This document shows, one piece after another, positions 1 through 8,256 of a stretch of 60,139 nucleotides of DNA (positions within the stretch are counted from its first letter, which is position 1; the number at the start of each line of letters is the position of its first letter). A program made the position numbers and the translations under genes. The notes under the pieces were generated by a model. The model saw nothing but the letters and a program-made list of their open reading frames with translations. It searched no databases and was not told where the DNA came from. Origin of the DNA: Ramlibacter sp. (GTDB lineage: Bacteria > Pseudomonadota > Gammaproteobacteria > Burkholderiales > Burkholderiaceae_C); contig JACDFR010000019.1 of NCBI GenBank assembly GCA_013815685.1, positions 1 through 60,139 of the forward strand, read 5' to 3'.

Positions 1-402
1 CCGCAGCGCAATGACAAGGCCGCACCGGCGCCGGCCGCCGCGGCCGAGCCGCAGCTCGCCACGGCAATGGTCATCGACCGGCCGCTGCGCTCGGGCCAGC
101 AGATCTATGCGCGCGGCCGCGACCTGGTGGTCCTGTGCATGGTCAACCCCGGCGCCGAGGTCATCGCCGACGGCCACATCCATGTCTACGCGCCGCTGCG
201 CGGCAAGGCCATCGCCGGCGCTCGCGGCAACACCGAGGCCCGCATCCTCTCGCTTTGCCTTGAGCCCGAACTCATCTCCATCGCCGGTGTCTACCGCACC
301 AGCGAAGTGCCGCTACCGCCGGAAGTGCAGTCCAAGCCGACCCAGGTGCGGCTGGTCGGCGGCGCCGAAGGCAAGCTGGTGATGGACGCGTTAAGGGCCT
401 AG
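1..402 (+). CDS. minC: Septum site-determining protein MinC (3' part)
   Basis: The reading frame is open from the first base, so the start lies outside the window. The visible 133 residues begin with an Ala/Pro-rich linker and then the C-terminal MinC beta-helix domain ([18 protein letters not shown], then [20 protein letters not shown], then [15 protein letters not shown]). In the family this domain dimerises and binds MinD at the membrane, while the missing N-terminal domain inhibits FtsZ polymerisation. It lies 34 bp upstream of minD in a minC-minD-minE operon. Identification is firm; only the 5' end is missing. Confidence 0.96.
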   Translation, partial: PQRNDKAAPAPAAAAEPQLATAMVIDRPLRSGQQIYARGRDLVVLCMVNPGAEVIADGHIHVYAPLRGKAIAGARGNTEARILSLCLEPELISIAGVYRTSEVPLPPEVQSKPTQVRLVGGAEGKLVMDALRA

Positions 403-436
403 AGCCCCCACATTTGCAACCAAAGGACTTTCCGCC

Positions 437-1252
437 ATGGCAAGAATCATCGTCGTCACTTCCGGCAAGGGCGGGGTGGGCAAGACCACCACCAGCGCCA
501 GCTTCGCCTCGGGGCTGGCCCTGGCCGGCCACAAGACCGCCGTGATCGACTTCGACGTCGGCCTGCGCAACCTGGACCTCATCATGGGCTGCGAGCGGCG
601 CGTGGTGTACGACCTCATCAACGTGATCCAGGGCGAGGCCAACCTGCACCAGGCCCTGATCAAGGACAAGCAGTGCGACAACCTGTTCGTGCTGGCCGCC
701 TCGCAGACCCGCGACAAGGACGCCCTGACCAAGGAAGGCGTCGAGAAGGTGCTGAAGGATCTGGGCGAGATGGGCTTCGAATACATCGTCTGCGATTCGC
801 CCGCCGGCATCGAGACCGGCGCGCTGATGGCGATGCACTTCGCCGACGAGGCGCTGGTCGTCACCAACCCGGAAGTCTCCTCGGTGCGCGACTCCGACCG
901 CATCCTGGGCATGCTGGCCTCCAAGACCAAGCGGGCGATCGACGGCAAGGAAGCCGTGAAGGAGCACCTGCTTATCACCCGCTACAACCCCAACCGGGTC
1001 GACCAGGGCCAGATGCTCTCGCTGGAGGACATCCAGGACATCTTGCGCATCAAGCTCATCGGCGTCATCCCGGAAAGCGAATCGGTGCTGCAGGCCTCCA
1101 ACCAGGGCACGCCGGCCGTGCACATGAAGGGCAGCGATGTCTCCGAGGCCTACAAGGACGTGATCGACCGCTTCCTCGGCCAGGACAAGCCGATGCGCTT
1201 CGTCGATCCGCAAAAGAGCGGCTTCCTCAAGCGGCTGTTCGGAGGCAAATAG
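437..1252 (+). CDS. minD: Septum site-determining ATPase MinD
   Basis: A 271-residue MinD of usual length. The deviant Walker A motif GKGGVGKTT lies at about residues 10-18, the switch regions [14 protein letters not shown] and [11 protein letters not shown] follow, and the protein ends in an amphipathic membrane-targeting helix ([12 protein letters not shown]). MinD binds the membrane as an ATP dimer, recruits MinC and is released by MinE, which places the division septum at midcell. The gene sits between minC and minE, with only 2 bp separating its stop from the minE start, so translational coupling is likely. Confidence 0.98.
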   Translation: MARIIVVTSGKGGVGKTTTSASFASGLALAGHKTAVIDFDVGLRNLDLIMGCERRVVYDLINVIQGEANLHQALIKDKQCDNLFVLAASQTRDKDALTKEGVEKVLKDLGEMGFEYIVCDSPAGIETGALMAMHFADEALVVTNPEVSSVRDSDRILGMLASKTKRAIDGKEAVKEHLLITRYNPNRVDQGQMLSLEDIQDILRIKLIGVIPESESVLQASNQGTPAVHMKGSDVSEAYKDVIDRFLGQDKPMRFVDPQKSGFLKRLFGGK

Positions 1253-1254
1253 GC

Positions 1255-1518
1255 ATGGGCTCGTTTCTGTCCTTCCTGCTGGGCGAGAAGAAGAAGACCG
1301 CCAGCGTCGCCAAGGAGCGGCTGCAGATCATCCTGGCGCACGAGCGCCGGGGCGGCAGCGCCAGCCAGCCCGACTACCTGCCGGCCCTGCAACGCGAGCT
1401 GGTGGCCGTGATCTCCAAGTACATCAAGATCGGCCCCCAGGACATCAAGGTGAACCTGGAACGCCAGGACAACCTGGAAGTGCTGGAAGTCAAGATCGAA
1501 CTGCCCGATCACAGGTAA
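1255..1518 (+). CDS. minE: Cell division topological specificity factor MinE
   Basis: An 87-residue protein with the two expected parts: an N-terminal membrane-binding and MinD-contacting segment ([20 protein letters not shown], then LQIILAHER), and a C-terminal topological-specificity domain ([15 protein letters not shown], ending in [12 protein letters not shown]). It stimulates MinD ATPase and drives pole-to-pole oscillation. The ATG at 1255 starts just after the minD stop and gives the usual MinE length; the longer frame that continues upstream is out-of-frame minD sequence. Third gene of the min operon. Confidence 0.96.
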   Translation: MGSFLSFLLGEKKKTASVAKERLQIILAHERRGGSASQPDYLPALQRELVAVISKYIKIGPQDIKVNLERQDNLEVLEVKIELPDHR

Positions 1519-1566
1519 GCGGCCGAGCCACTTGACAGGGGAGCGGCCTGGGAAGATAAACGCTGG

Positions 1567-2064
1567 ATGGCCGACTCCATCATCGTGCGCGTCACCCAAC
1601 GCTACAACGTCTCCGCCGAGAAAGTCTTCGACGCCTGGATGACGCCCGCCCAGGCCGGGCGCTTCCTCTTCGCCACCCGCACCGGCAACATCCTTTATTG
1701 CGAAATCGACCCGCGGGTGGGAGGCGGCTTCACCGTCACCGACCGGCGGCCCAACGCCGATGGCGACGAAAGCTTCTTCGACGCCCAGCACCGGGGCGTG
1801 TACACCGAGATCAGCCGGCCCCACCGCCTGGCCTTCGACTTCAGCGTCGGGCACTATGCCGACGAATCCACCCGGGTGACCATCGACTTCGTGCCCATGG
1901 GGCCGAACATCTGCGAACTGGTCCTCGGCCACGACCTGGGCGACAGCGAAGACGCCCGCGCCAACGAGCAGCGCACCCGCCAGGGCTGGGTCAACATGCT
2001 GGAAAAGCTGGACAAGGTGCTCACCACCCGCACCTGGGGCTTCAAGACCCCAGGAAACGCCTGA
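1567..2064 (+). CDS. SRPBCC/AHSA1-type START-fold protein
   Basis: 165 residues with the pattern of the AHSA1 branch of the SRPBCC fold: an N-terminal strand, then YNVSAEKVFDAWMTPAQAGRFLF, a central IDPRVGGGFTVTDRR segment, a beta-rich middle and a C-terminal GWVNMLEKLDKVL helix. These proteins form a helix-grip hydrophobic cavity and their ligands are often unknown, so no substrate is assigned. It follows minE by 48 bp on the same strand but is probably independent. Its 3' end overlaps the convergent hydrolase gene by 23 bp. Confidence 0.85.
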   Translation: MADSIIVRVTQRYNVSAEKVFDAWMTPAQAGRFLFATRTGNILYCEIDPRVGGGFTVTDRRPNADGDESFFDAQHRGVYTEISRPHRLAFDFSVGHYADESTRVTIDFVPMGPNICELVLGHDLGDSEDARANEQRTRQGWVNMLEKLDKVLTTRTWGFKTPGNA

Positions 2065-3001
2065 CCTCGGACACGGTAGCGGCCGGGTCTTCCTCGTGGG
2101 GCACGTGCCCCAGGCCGTCGAACACCACCAGCCGTGCCCCGGCGATATCGCGCTCGAACATGCGGCCCAACTCCAGCGGCAGCAGCCGGTCCTTGCCGCC
2201 CCACAGCACCAGCGTGGGCGCCTTGATCTGCCGGAGCATCGACACGTCCCCGGTGTAGCCCTGCTCGATGCGCCGCGCCAGCGCCTGGCGATTGCCCTGG
2301 CGCAGCGTGATATCCGCATACAGGTCCACCAGCTCCGGCGTCACCTTGGAAGGGTCGCCGTAGACGTTGCGCAAGGTCATCTCCACCACGCCGCGCGGCA
2401 GGGTGTACTGCGCCAGCCAGCGCAGCCCCGGCATCGCGGCGATGCGAAATCCCAGCGGGACCTCGAGCGGAGCGGACAGGGCATGGGCCGGGTAGCCGCC
2501 CGCATCCACCAGGATCAGGCGGTCCACGCGCTGCGGCATCGCCGCAGCGGCCGACCAGGCGATCTGGCCGCCCAGCGAGTTGCCCGCCAGTACGAAGCGC
2601 TGCACGCCGAGCGTGTCCATCACCGCGCGCACGAACTTCACGTAGGCCTGGGTCGAATAGTCGTTCTCGCGATTGGGCCCGGTCAACCCGAAGCCCGGCA
2701 GGTCGAAGCGAATCACGCGGCGCCGGGTGCGCAGAGCCTGGGCCCAGCCTTCCCAGGCGTGCAGGCTGGCCGACGTGCCATGCAGCAAGACGATCGGCAC
2801 CGGGTCGTCGTGCGGGCCTTCGTCGCGCAGGTGGACCTGCAGCCCATCGACTTCCAGAAAACGGGACGGTGGCCGGGCCCAGCGCAGCTTGAGCTCGTCG
2901 ACCGGCAGGTCCGGCGCCCAGGTGGCGACGATCCCGATGGAGCCGAAGAACAGCACGCCGGCCAACACCAGAAGCAGCGCACGAACCAGGAGCTTGGACA
3001 T
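2042..3001 (-). CDS. Membrane-anchored alpha/beta-hydrolase
   Basis: 319 residues from the ATG at 3001, which places a hydrophobic N-terminal anchor (LVRALLLVLAGVLFFGSIGI) directly after the start; the 27 extra upstream codons look unrelated. The alpha/beta-hydrolase core shows the oxyanion region LLHGTSASLHAWEGW, the nucleophile elbow GNSLGG, a late Asp region and the terminal GLGHVPHEEDP histidine. Substrate cannot be told from sequence; esterases and haloalkane dehalogenase-like hydrolases share this architecture. It is convergent with the SRPBCC gene. Confidence 0.85.
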   Translation of the reverse strand: MSKLLVRALLLVLAGVLFFGSIGIVATWAPDLPVDELKLRWARPPSRFLEVDGLQVHLRDEGPHDDPVPIVLLHGTSASLHAWEGWAQALRTRRRVIRFDLPGFGLTGPNRENDYSTQAYVKFVRAVMDTLGVQRFVLAGNSLGGQIAWSAAAAMPQRVDRLILVDAGGYPAHALSAPLEVPLGFRIAAMPGLRWLAQYTLPRGVVEMTLRNVYGDPSKVTPELVDLYADITLRQGNRQALARRIEQGYTGDVSMLRQIKAPTLVLWGGKDRLLPLELGRMFERDIAGARLVVFDGLGHVPHEEDPAATVSEVRRFLGS

Positions 3002-3175
3002 AGGGCGCGACTGTACTCCCACTGTCGACCTAAGCAGGCCATTGGCGTCCTTACAACATACACGTACGAATTCGCGGCTCATGGGCGGGGTTTGTCACCG
3101 CCCCGACACTGTTGCACGCCCACGGCGCGCAGAATGCAACTCCAGCAACCCATCGCCCGATGGAAGCGGAGTGAC

Positions 3176-3418
3176 ATGCAGTACGTACAAGATTCGTTCG
3201 ACGCAGGAACCATCATCGCCGCCTGGCTGAACCCAGTCACGTTGAGCCAACTGGAGCCCATGCTGCGCCGCCTGCTGTCGGGCCAGCAGCTGTTCGTGAA
3301 GCAGCGCGACGGCCGCTACAAGCCCAAGGGCTGCGAACTGGGCCTGGCGCGCTCCTTCGATTTCATCGATCTGCACGCGCCCGCGCTGCGCAGCGAGCGC
3401 GTCGAACGCATCGTCTAG
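3176..3418 (+). CDS. Small conserved-looking hypothetical protein
   Basis: 80 residues from the ATG at 3176, preceded by a purine-rich GCGGAG. The protein is compact and mixed in composition: an N-terminal acidic segment, a likely helix TLSQLEPMLRRLLSGQ, a basic middle KQRDGRYKPKG and a terminal HAPALRSERVERIV. No membrane segment or signal peptide is seen and I do not recognise a family. An in-frame ATG 14 codons upstream is possible. It diverges from the hydrolase gene at 3001, which leaves about 170 bp for promoters. Confidence 0.6.
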   Translation: MQYVQDSFDAGTIIAAWLNPVTLSQLEPMLRRLLSGQQLFVKQRDGRYKPKGCELGLARSFDFIDLHAPALRSERVERIV

Positions 3419-3479
3419 AGCCTTTAGCCACCCTTGCGCGTTGCGCGCTGCTGCTGTGCTGCTGCGCACCCTGGCGCAC

Positions 3480-3748
3480 CTGACTGGTTCTGGCTGCCAA
3501 CGTGGCTTTCGGCATCGCCTTGATCTTGTGGCCGTCGAGATCGCGCACGAACGCGGCGTAATACTGCGCGTCGTAATGGGGCCGTAAGCCCGGCACTCCC
3601 TCGTCGGTGGCGCCCATTTCCAGCGCCTTGGCATGGAAGGCTGCAAGGTGGCCAGCACCGCGTCGTAGAACGCTTTGGTGTGTGGGTAGTCGTTGGTGCC
3701 CAGGGATACATGCGAAATGACGCTGGGCGAGAGGCTGGGGCTGGACAT
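3480..3748 (-). pseudogene. VOC-family (glyoxalase-like) gene with internal deletion
   Basis: The N-terminal part, starting at 3748, reads MSSPSLSPSVISHVSLGTND and FYDAVLATL in one frame. From about position 3655 the C-terminal part continues in another frame: AFHAKALEMGATDEG, GLRPHYDAQYYAAFVRD and LDGHKIKAM. In intact vicinal-oxygen-chelate proteins of this type roughly 60 residues separate those blocks, so a central deletion has fused the ends out of frame. The product cannot fold as a normal paired beta-alpha-beta-beta-beta domain. The region between the flanking genes (3419-3858) holds nothing else except the inverted repeat listed next. Confidence 0.75.
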
Positions 3749-3826
3749 GGCTAAGACCTTTCATGAAGGAGGCAGACGATGCGGATCTGGGTAGAGCGCC
3801 TACACCGCGGGAACTGCCCGGTGTCG

Positions 3827-3848
3827 ATACTGTTTAAATCAACAGTAT
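3827..3848 (+). promoter_or_regulatory. Perfect inverted repeat before the DUF3072 gene
   Basis: Two 8-bp arms, ATACTGTT and AACAGTAT, are perfect reverse complements separated by 6 bp. They end directly before an AGGAG ribosome-binding site whose ATG is at 3859. The position suits an operator at the promoter or a hairpin in the 5' leader; sequence alone does not separate these. Confidence 0.5.
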
Positions 3849-3858
3849 AGGAGCAAAC

Positions 3859-4092
3859 ATGACCGACAAGCAGATCCAGGCAACGGCCGAGCAGAGCAAC
3901 ATGGAAAAAGACCCGCAAGACTGGGTGACCGGCGACGAGCCGATGACCGGTGCGCAGCGCTCTTATCTCAAGACCCTGAGCGAGGAAGCCAAGGAAGCGT
4001 TCGACGACACGCTCACCAAGGCCGACGCCTCCAAACGCATCGACGAACTGCAGGAAAAGACCGGGCGCGGCGCCCACGCCGGCCAGCACTGA
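3859..4092 (+). CDS. DUF3072 domain protein
   Basis: 77 residues matching the DUF3072 pattern: a polar lead, then DPQDWVTGDEPMTGAQRSYL, KTLSEEAKEAFDDTLTKADA and SKRIDELQEKTGR. The family is small, soluble and of unknown function; the tail resembles the DUF3072-like segments found at the ends of some stress or DNA-associated small proteins. AGGAG lies 5 bp before the ATG. A perfect inverted repeat overlaps the leader. Transcribed away from the VOC remnant and convergent with the exonuclease gene. Confidence 0.85.
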   Translation: MTDKQIQATAEQSNMEKDPQDWVTGDEPMTGAQRSYLKTLSEEAKEAFDDTLTKADASKRIDELQEKTGRGAHAGQH

Positions 4093-4102
4093 GGCGGGCC
4101 GC

Positions 4103-4768
4103 TCAGCTCGCCAGGTGCTGCTCGATGGCGCGCGGCACGGCCTTGCGGGTGCAGGCCTGCAGCTTCATCAGCAGCGCATGCCGCGGCTCGGGCACGCGAA
4201 AGTGGATGCGCAGGTCGGAGCGGATCTGGCCGAGCAGCGCGGCCGCTGTCTCGGCATCGGCCAGGGCACGGTGGGCGCGGCCCGAAGCGGGCAGGGCGTG
4301 GAAGGATGCGAGCGAGCCCAGCTGGTAGTTGGGTGCCTGCGGATAGAGCCGGCGCGACAGCAGCATGGTGCAGGCAAAGGGCTCTTGCGCGGGACGATCC
4401 GCGCGTTCGAGCTCCGCGACCCAGAAGCGCCGGTCGAACGAGGCGTTGTGCGCCACCATCGGCCGGCCGCCGGCGAAGCGGCTGGCGTCTGCCATCACCG
4501 TCTCGGCCTTGGGCGCCGTGGCGATCATGGCGTTGCTGATGCCGGTATAGGCCTCGATGAAGCCCGAGATGCGCACGCCCGCGTACATCAGGCTCTGGAA
4601 CCGGTCGACCACCTCGTCGCCCTCTACCAGCACGACCGCGATCTCGGTCGCCCGATCACCCATCGCGGGCGACAGGCCGGTGGTTTCGAAGTCGATGACG
4701 GCGACGGCGGTCAAGCGCGGTGCTTCATTGCGGCCGCGCCGACAGCTCGTTGAAGCCGGTCGCGGCAT
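4103..4768 (-). CDS. DEDDh 3'-5' exonuclease (DnaQ-like)
   Basis: 221 residues with all three exonuclease motifs: Exo I VIDFETTG, Exo II MVAHNASFDRRF and Exo III HRALADAETAAALL, which gives the DEDDh signature of the DNA polymerase III epsilon superfamily. It is a stand-alone nuclease with no polymerase or UvrC-like domain. The annotated ATG overlaps the upstream PCD/PPC-type gene by 44 bp. A TTG at about 4711 would give a start (TTG ACC GCC) just before the first strand and may be the real one. It is the last gene of a probable three-gene operon with NnrU-like and PPC-domain genes. Confidence 0.87.
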   Translation of the reverse strand: MPRPASTSCRRGRNEAPRLTAVAVIDFETTGLSPAMGDRATEIAVVLVEGDEVVDRFQSLMYAGVRISGFIEAYTGISNAMIATAPKAETVMADASRFAGGRPMVAHNASFDRRFWVAELERADRPAQEPFACTMLLSRRLYPQAPNYQLGSLASFHALPASGRAHRALADAETAAALLGQIRSDLRIHFRVPEPRHALLMKLQACTRKAVPRAIEQHLAS

Positions 4769-5132
4769 CGAGCTCGCGCCGGAATTCCCATCCGGGCAGG
4801 AGCGCGATCACCACCTCCGCCGTGGTGCGCACGATGCAGCCGGGCATGATGTGCCCGCCTTTTACCTCGCCGTTGGCATCGGCCACGCTGCCGTGCAAGT
4901 GCGCGCCGTCGGCGCTCAGCGTGCCCGAGAGCATCAGCAGCTCCAGCGGGCCGTTGATGTCGGTCCCGCCCGGCTTGTCGGCATAGCGCAGCCTGGCCTG
5001 CGACAGGCTGCCCACCGCGGACACGATGCAGGCCGCCGCGATGCCGTGTGCTGCAGAAAGGTCGGTGAACGCCATCTCGAGCGCCGCGCGCAGGTCTTCG
5101 CCCGGCTCGAGCCGCAGCACCTGCACGTTCAT
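4725..5132 (-). CDS. PPC-domain (DUF296) DNA-binding protein
   Basis: 135 residues matching the bacterial PPC/DUF296 domain: MNVQVLRLEPGEDLRAAL at the start, IAAACIVSAVGSLSQA, LELLMLSGTLSADG, AHLHGSVADANGEVKGGHI and MPGCIVRTTAEVVI. The His residues of the AHLHGS and GGH segments are the conserved metal-site-like positions. The fold forms trimers; plant AHL proteins use it for protein contacts, while bacterial roles are unclear. The start at 5132 is chosen because the family begins at this point; an ATG five codons upstream exists. Confidence 0.85.
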   Translation of the reverse strand: MNVQVLRLEPGEDLRAALEMAFTDLSAAHGIAAACIVSAVGSLSQARLRYADKPGGTDINGPLELLMLSGTLSADGAHLHGSVADANGEVKGGHIMPGCIVRTTAEVVIALLPGWEFRRELDAATGFNELSARPQ

Positions 5133-5154
5133 GGAAGAAGACGCCACGGCCGTC

Positions 5155-5745
5155 CTAGTAGCCCAGGGGCCGCACGCCGATCAGCGGGCCGTGCAGCAGC
5201 AGGGCGAACACCGACCAGGCCACCAGCCCCGTCACCACGGCAACGGCCGTGCCGATCACATGGCCCGGCCGGTACACGGTGCCTTCCGCGCGATCGCGCC
5301 GGCGCGCCGAACGGAAATTGAGCACCGCCCACGCCAGGAAGGCGCCGAACAGCAGCACATTGACCAGCTCTCCGTTGGACAGCAGGTGGCCGACGGCCCA
5401 GAGCTTGACCCCCAGCACCATCGGATGGTGCAGGCGGGCTTTGATCGAATTGCGCGGAATGTACGCGGCGGCCAGCAGGATGAACGAAATGACCATCAGC
5501 AAGGCCGTGGCATGGTGCATCCATGCCGGCGGGGAATACAGCACCAGCGTCTCTTGCCGGGCCAGGCGAAAGCCCCAGACGATGACGACGAAGCCGGCGA
5601 GGGAAATGCCGGCGAACAGGGCCTTCCACGGCAGCGCGCCCATTCTGGCGATCATCCCGGTGCGCCAGTGGTCGGCAAACATTCGCGTGGAATGGATGCC
5701 CAGGAAGAGCACCAGCCCCAATACCAGCATCGCCATGAAAAGCAT
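5155..5745 (-). CDS. NnrU family membrane protein
   Basis: 196 residues with about five or six hydrophobic segments and the typical NnrU opening LVLGLVLFLGIHSTRMFADH, then WRTGMIARMG, a middle RNSIKARLHHPMVLGVKLWA and HLLSNGELVNVLLFG. The HHPM and HLLSNG segments are family signatures. NnrU was named from denitrification gene clusters, but many relatives, like this one, sit away from nitrogen genes, so no process is assigned. ATG codons at 5745, 5736 and 5730 are all possible starts. Confidence 0.85.
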   Translation of the reverse strand: MLFMAMLVLGLVLFLGIHSTRMFADHWRTGMIARMGALPWKALFAGISLAGFVVIVWGFRLARQETLVLYSPPAWMHHATALLMVISFILLAAAYIPRNSIKARLHHPMVLGVKLWAVGHLLSNGELVNVLLFGAFLAWAVLNFRSARRRDRAEGTVYRPGHVIGTAVAVVTGLVAWSVFALLLHGPLIGVRPLGY

Positions 5746-5943
5746 CCTTGTCGAGTTGCCGCAGCGATTATGCGGGCAAGGCGGGGCAGGTGGTCCTGGC
5801 GCGACAACAGCTCAGGCATTTGGCCTACAACGAATAACTGAGCCGTGGCGCATAGTTCATCCATAGGCTGAGCCCCCATCCCGCTTGCGAATCCGCCGCC
5901 GGCGGCCCGGCACCAGCCCCCTACCTCGAACCAGGAGCACGCC

Positions 5944-6165
5944 ATGGCTCACATCCCGTCCCCCGCGCCCTTCCACGTGATTGGCGAATTCGACCTGTCC
6001 GACCTGGAAAACACCAGGACGCTATCGCGATTTGGACACCGCCCTTCGTCCGGCCGCACTACCGCGCTGGGGCGCCGGGTCGAGCGTCCCGGCACCAGGG
6101 AGCAGTCCGGCCCGAGCGGGCAGGGCTACAAGCCTCGGCACGAAGGCAACCACGCCAACAAGTAA
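5944..6165 (+). CDS. Small basic disordered protein, paralogue A
   Basis: 73 residues, ATG at 5944 after an AGGAG. The N-terminal third is ordinary (HVIGEFDLSDLENTRTLSRF), while the remainder is Gly/Arg/Pro-rich and shares a pattern with the next gene: RPSSGRTTALGRRVERPG, then SGPSGQG, and a terminal HANK. No family recognised. The shared tail and adjacency imply tandem duplication followed by divergence. An AGGAGTATTCC sequence just after its stop (6176-6186) is identical to the ribosome-binding region of the next gene but has no start codon, which suggests a broken intermediate copy. Confidence 0.6.
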   Translation: MAHIPSPAPFHVIGEFDLSDLENTRTLSRFGHRPSSGRTTALGRRVERPGTREQSGPSGQGYKPRHEGNHANK

Positions 6166-6276
6166 CGACAGCGCCAGGAGTATTCCGCCTACAAGCGCCA
6201 CCCGGCCACCGGAGCAGACTCGGCCATAAGCCAACCGCAGAGGCACCTGCGCACGCGCCGATCAAGGAGTATTCCC

Positions 6277-6528
6277 ATGGCTCGCCTCACCCTGAAAAAG
6301 CCCCCGCCCAAAGCGCCGCAAAGCAGCGCCGCGGCCCCACCGACGCTGGAGCAGAAATCCAAGCTGGAAAACGCGGAAGAACAACCCGCGCCGCCCAATC
6401 AGCGCCCGACCTCCGGCCGCACCACGCCGCAAGGGCGCAAGGTGGAAAAGCCCGGAAGCGGCAGCCCCGCCGGGCCCAGTGGGCAGCCGGGCAAGACGCT
6501 GCATGATCGAAGGCACGCGAACAAGTAA
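6277..6528 (+). CDS. Small basic disordered protein, paralogue B
   Basis: 83 residues, ATG at 6277 after AGGAG (6265-6269). Composition is Pro/Lys/Ser/Gln-rich and probably disordered: MARLTLKKPPPKAPQ, SKLENAEEQPAPPNQ, then RPTSGRTTPQGRKVEKPG, AGPSGQPGK and the terminal RRHANK. The second half aligns with the preceding gene (GRTT, GR, VE, PG, GPSGQ, HANK conserved). No cysteine and no membrane segment. Function unknown; a nucleic-acid-binding or chaperone-like tail would be a guess. Its 3' end is 69 bp from the convergent PIN gene. Confidence 0.6.
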   Translation: MARLTLKKPPPKAPQSSAAAPPTLEQKSKLENAEEQPAPPNQRPTSGRTTPQGRKVEKPGSGSPAGPSGQPGKTLHDRRHANK

Positions 6529-6597
6529 GTCAGATAACGCGCGTGCAAAATCCCGCGAGATGTTTTGCGAGATTGACTGCGACCTTCGATGCGGCCA

Positions 6598-7029
6598 CTA
6601 CTCGCCCAGCACCTGCCGGCAGAACGCATCCACAGCCATCACCGGGCACATGCCACGTGCGCCCGCCAGCACAAGCAAATCCTTGTCGCCCGACACCAGC
6701 ACATCCGCGTTGCCGGTGGCGGCAAGATGCAAGAAAGTCTCATCGGATGCGTCACGGCAAGCCGGCACTTGCGGCGGTGGATCGGGGATGCGCACCACCC
6801 GCACCCAGGGAATGTAGTCGGCCAGCAAGTCCTCCTGTTCGCCCGGCGTCAATCGGAACTTGGGATAGGCCAGCACCCGGACCAGCTCACGCGCCGTTGC
6901 GGCACTTGCCAGTGGCACGAAGCGCCCGGACTGCCAGCCCGTTCGCACTCGCGCCGCCAGCCCGTTGCCGAACACAAGCGCCGAAAGCACCACGTTGGTA
7001 TCCAACACCACGCGCGGCGCAGCCTTCAT
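6598..7029 (-). CDS. PIN-domain toxin (putative TA endoribonuclease)
   Basis: 143 residues of the PIN_3 type often labelled putative toxin-antitoxin component. Acidic positions are visible at VVLDTNVVLSALVFG (first Asp), CRDASDETFLHLAA (middle acids) and VSGDKDLLVL (third and fourth acids), which together form the Mg2+ site of PIN ribonucleases. The start overlaps the stop of the AbrB-type gene by 4 bp (ATGA), the usual coupled antitoxin-then-toxin order. Target RNA unknown. Confidence 0.87.
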   Translation of the reverse strand: MKAAPRVVLDTNVVLSALVFGNGLAARVRTGWQSGRFVPLASAATARELVRVLAYPKFRLTPGEQEDLLADYIPWVRVVRIPDPPPQVPACRDASDETFLHLAATGNADVLVSGDKDLLVLAGARGMCPVMAVDAFCRQVLGE

Positions 7030-7364
7030 TTGCGGCGCACGGCCTTCTTCTTGGCAACGGCTTTGCGGGGAACTTTGCGGGCCACCGGTGGCGGCGCCGA
7101 GCCCGAGTAGGCAGGCTGCGGCTCGGCCACGCTCTGCTGCACAGCATCGCCCCGAACCCAGCGGACCGCCTGTGCGACGTCCGCGTCGCGCAGACCCAGT
7201 TCTGCCAGCTTGGCCCGGACCGCGTCACCGCGTTGGATGCGAACGGGCGTCAGCACGATCTGCCCCTGGCGCACCTCGACATCGAAGTACTCGGCAGCAC
7301 CGACGGCGCTGACCGCCGCCTTGGGCAGTGTGAGCTGGTTTTTGGAAGTGATCTTGGCGAGCAT
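7026..7364 (-). CDS. AbrB/MazE-type antitoxin
   Basis: 112 residues. The N-terminal 45 match a SpoVT/AbrB swapped-hairpin DNA-binding domain ([18 protein letters not shown], then [17 protein letters not shown]). The C-terminal half carries a helix-rich section and a strongly basic tail ([15 protein letters not shown]) that is unusual for short AbrB antitoxins. It precedes and overlaps the PIN toxin gene. A palindrome with an additional half-site lies 14 bp upstream of the ATG, fitting autorepression by the antitoxin or the complex. Confidence 0.86.
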   Translation of the reverse strand: MLAKITSKNQLTLPKAAVSAVGAAEYFDVEVRQGQIVLTPVRIQRGDAVRAKLAELGLRDADVAQAVRWVRGDAVQQSVAEPQPAYSGSAPPPVARKVPRKAVAKKKAVRRK

Positions 7365-7377
7365 GGCAAAGCCCGGA

Positions 7378-7407
7378 AGTAAGGAATCCTTACTTTAGCA
7401 CCTTACT
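7378..7407 (-). promoter_or_regulatory. Candidate operator of the AbrB/PIN operon
   Basis: A perfect palindrome, AGTAAGGA and TCCTTACT around a central A, covers 7378-7394, and a second CCTTACT half-site follows at 7401-7407, 13 bp on. The site lies just upstream of the antitoxin ATG at 7364, where the promoter must be. Autoregulation by the AbrB-type protein is inferred from the family. Confidence 0.6.
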
Positions 7408-7450
7408 CGCTCCGAAGGAACGGCTCAGCGCCCCCGCTAAAGTCCCCCAC

Positions 7451-8161
7451 ATGCACAACAAAGCCCTCGTCCTCTTCTCCGGCGGCCAGGACTCCGCCAC
7501 CTGCCTGGCCTGGGCCCTGGACCGGTACGACCACGTAGAGACGATCGGCTTCGACTACGGCCAACGCCACCGGGTCGAACTCGAATGCCGCCAGACGGTG
7601 CTGGAGAAATTGCGCGAACAGCTCCCGCAATGGGCGCCGCGCCTGGGCGAAGACCACCTGCTGGACCTGGGGCTCCTGGGCCAGATCAGCGACACCGCGC
7701 TCACCGCCGACAAAGCGATCGCCTTCGAGCAAAGCGGCCTGCCCAACACCTTCGTGCCCGGCCGCAACATCATCTTCTTCACGTTCGCCGCCGCCGTGGC
7801 CTTGCGGCGCGGCATCAGCGTGCTGGTGGGCGGCATGTGCGAGACGGACTATTCAGGCTACCCCGATTGCCGGGACGACACGCTGAAGGCGCTGCAGGTG
7901 ACGTTGGGGTTGGGGCTGGATCAGCGGGTGGTGATCGAGACGCCGCTGATGTGGCTGGATAAGGGGAGGACTTGGGAGATGGCGGAGGGACTGGGTGGGG
8001 AGGCGTTGGTGGAGTTGTTTCGGGAGGAGACGCATAGCTGCTATGTGGGGGATCGCGCGACGCGGCATCCTTGGGGATATGGGTGCGGACGGTGCCCGGC
8101 TTGCGAATTGCGGGCCGCAGGATTCGAAAGGTACAGTAGGCGATCGATTGCCTCAAACTGA
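7451..8161 (+). CDS. queC: 7-cyano-7-deazaguanine synthase QueC
   Basis: 236 residues. The PP-loop [14 protein letters not shown] near the N-terminus, [25 protein letters not shown] and [15 protein letters not shown] are QueC hallmarks, and a C-terminal zinc site is formed by the Cys of HSCYVGD plus [11 protein letters not shown]. The enzyme converts 7-carboxy-7-deazaguanine to preQ0 with ATP and ammonia in queuosine biosynthesis. No other que gene is in the window. It is the last typical high-GC gene before the accessory block, and base composition changes within 60 bp of its stop. Confidence 0.96.
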   Translation: MHNKALVLFSGGQDSATCLAWALDRYDHVETIGFDYGQRHRVELECRQTVLEKLREQLPQWAPRLGEDHLLDLGLLGQISDTALTADKAIAFEQSGLPNTFVPGRNIIFFTFAAAVALRRGISVLVGGMCETDYSGYPDCRDDTLKALQVTLGLGLDQRVVIETPLMWLDKGRTWEMAEGLGGEALVELFREETHSCYVGDRATRHPWGYGCGRCPACELRAAGFERYSRRSIASN

Positions 8162-8256
8162 AACCGAACGGCACTCATATAACGCCACTGTTGGCGGCGA
8201 ATCGCCTTTGACTGAACGGAGGTTTGATCCATGTCCAATTCGAGAGAGAAGTTGTG

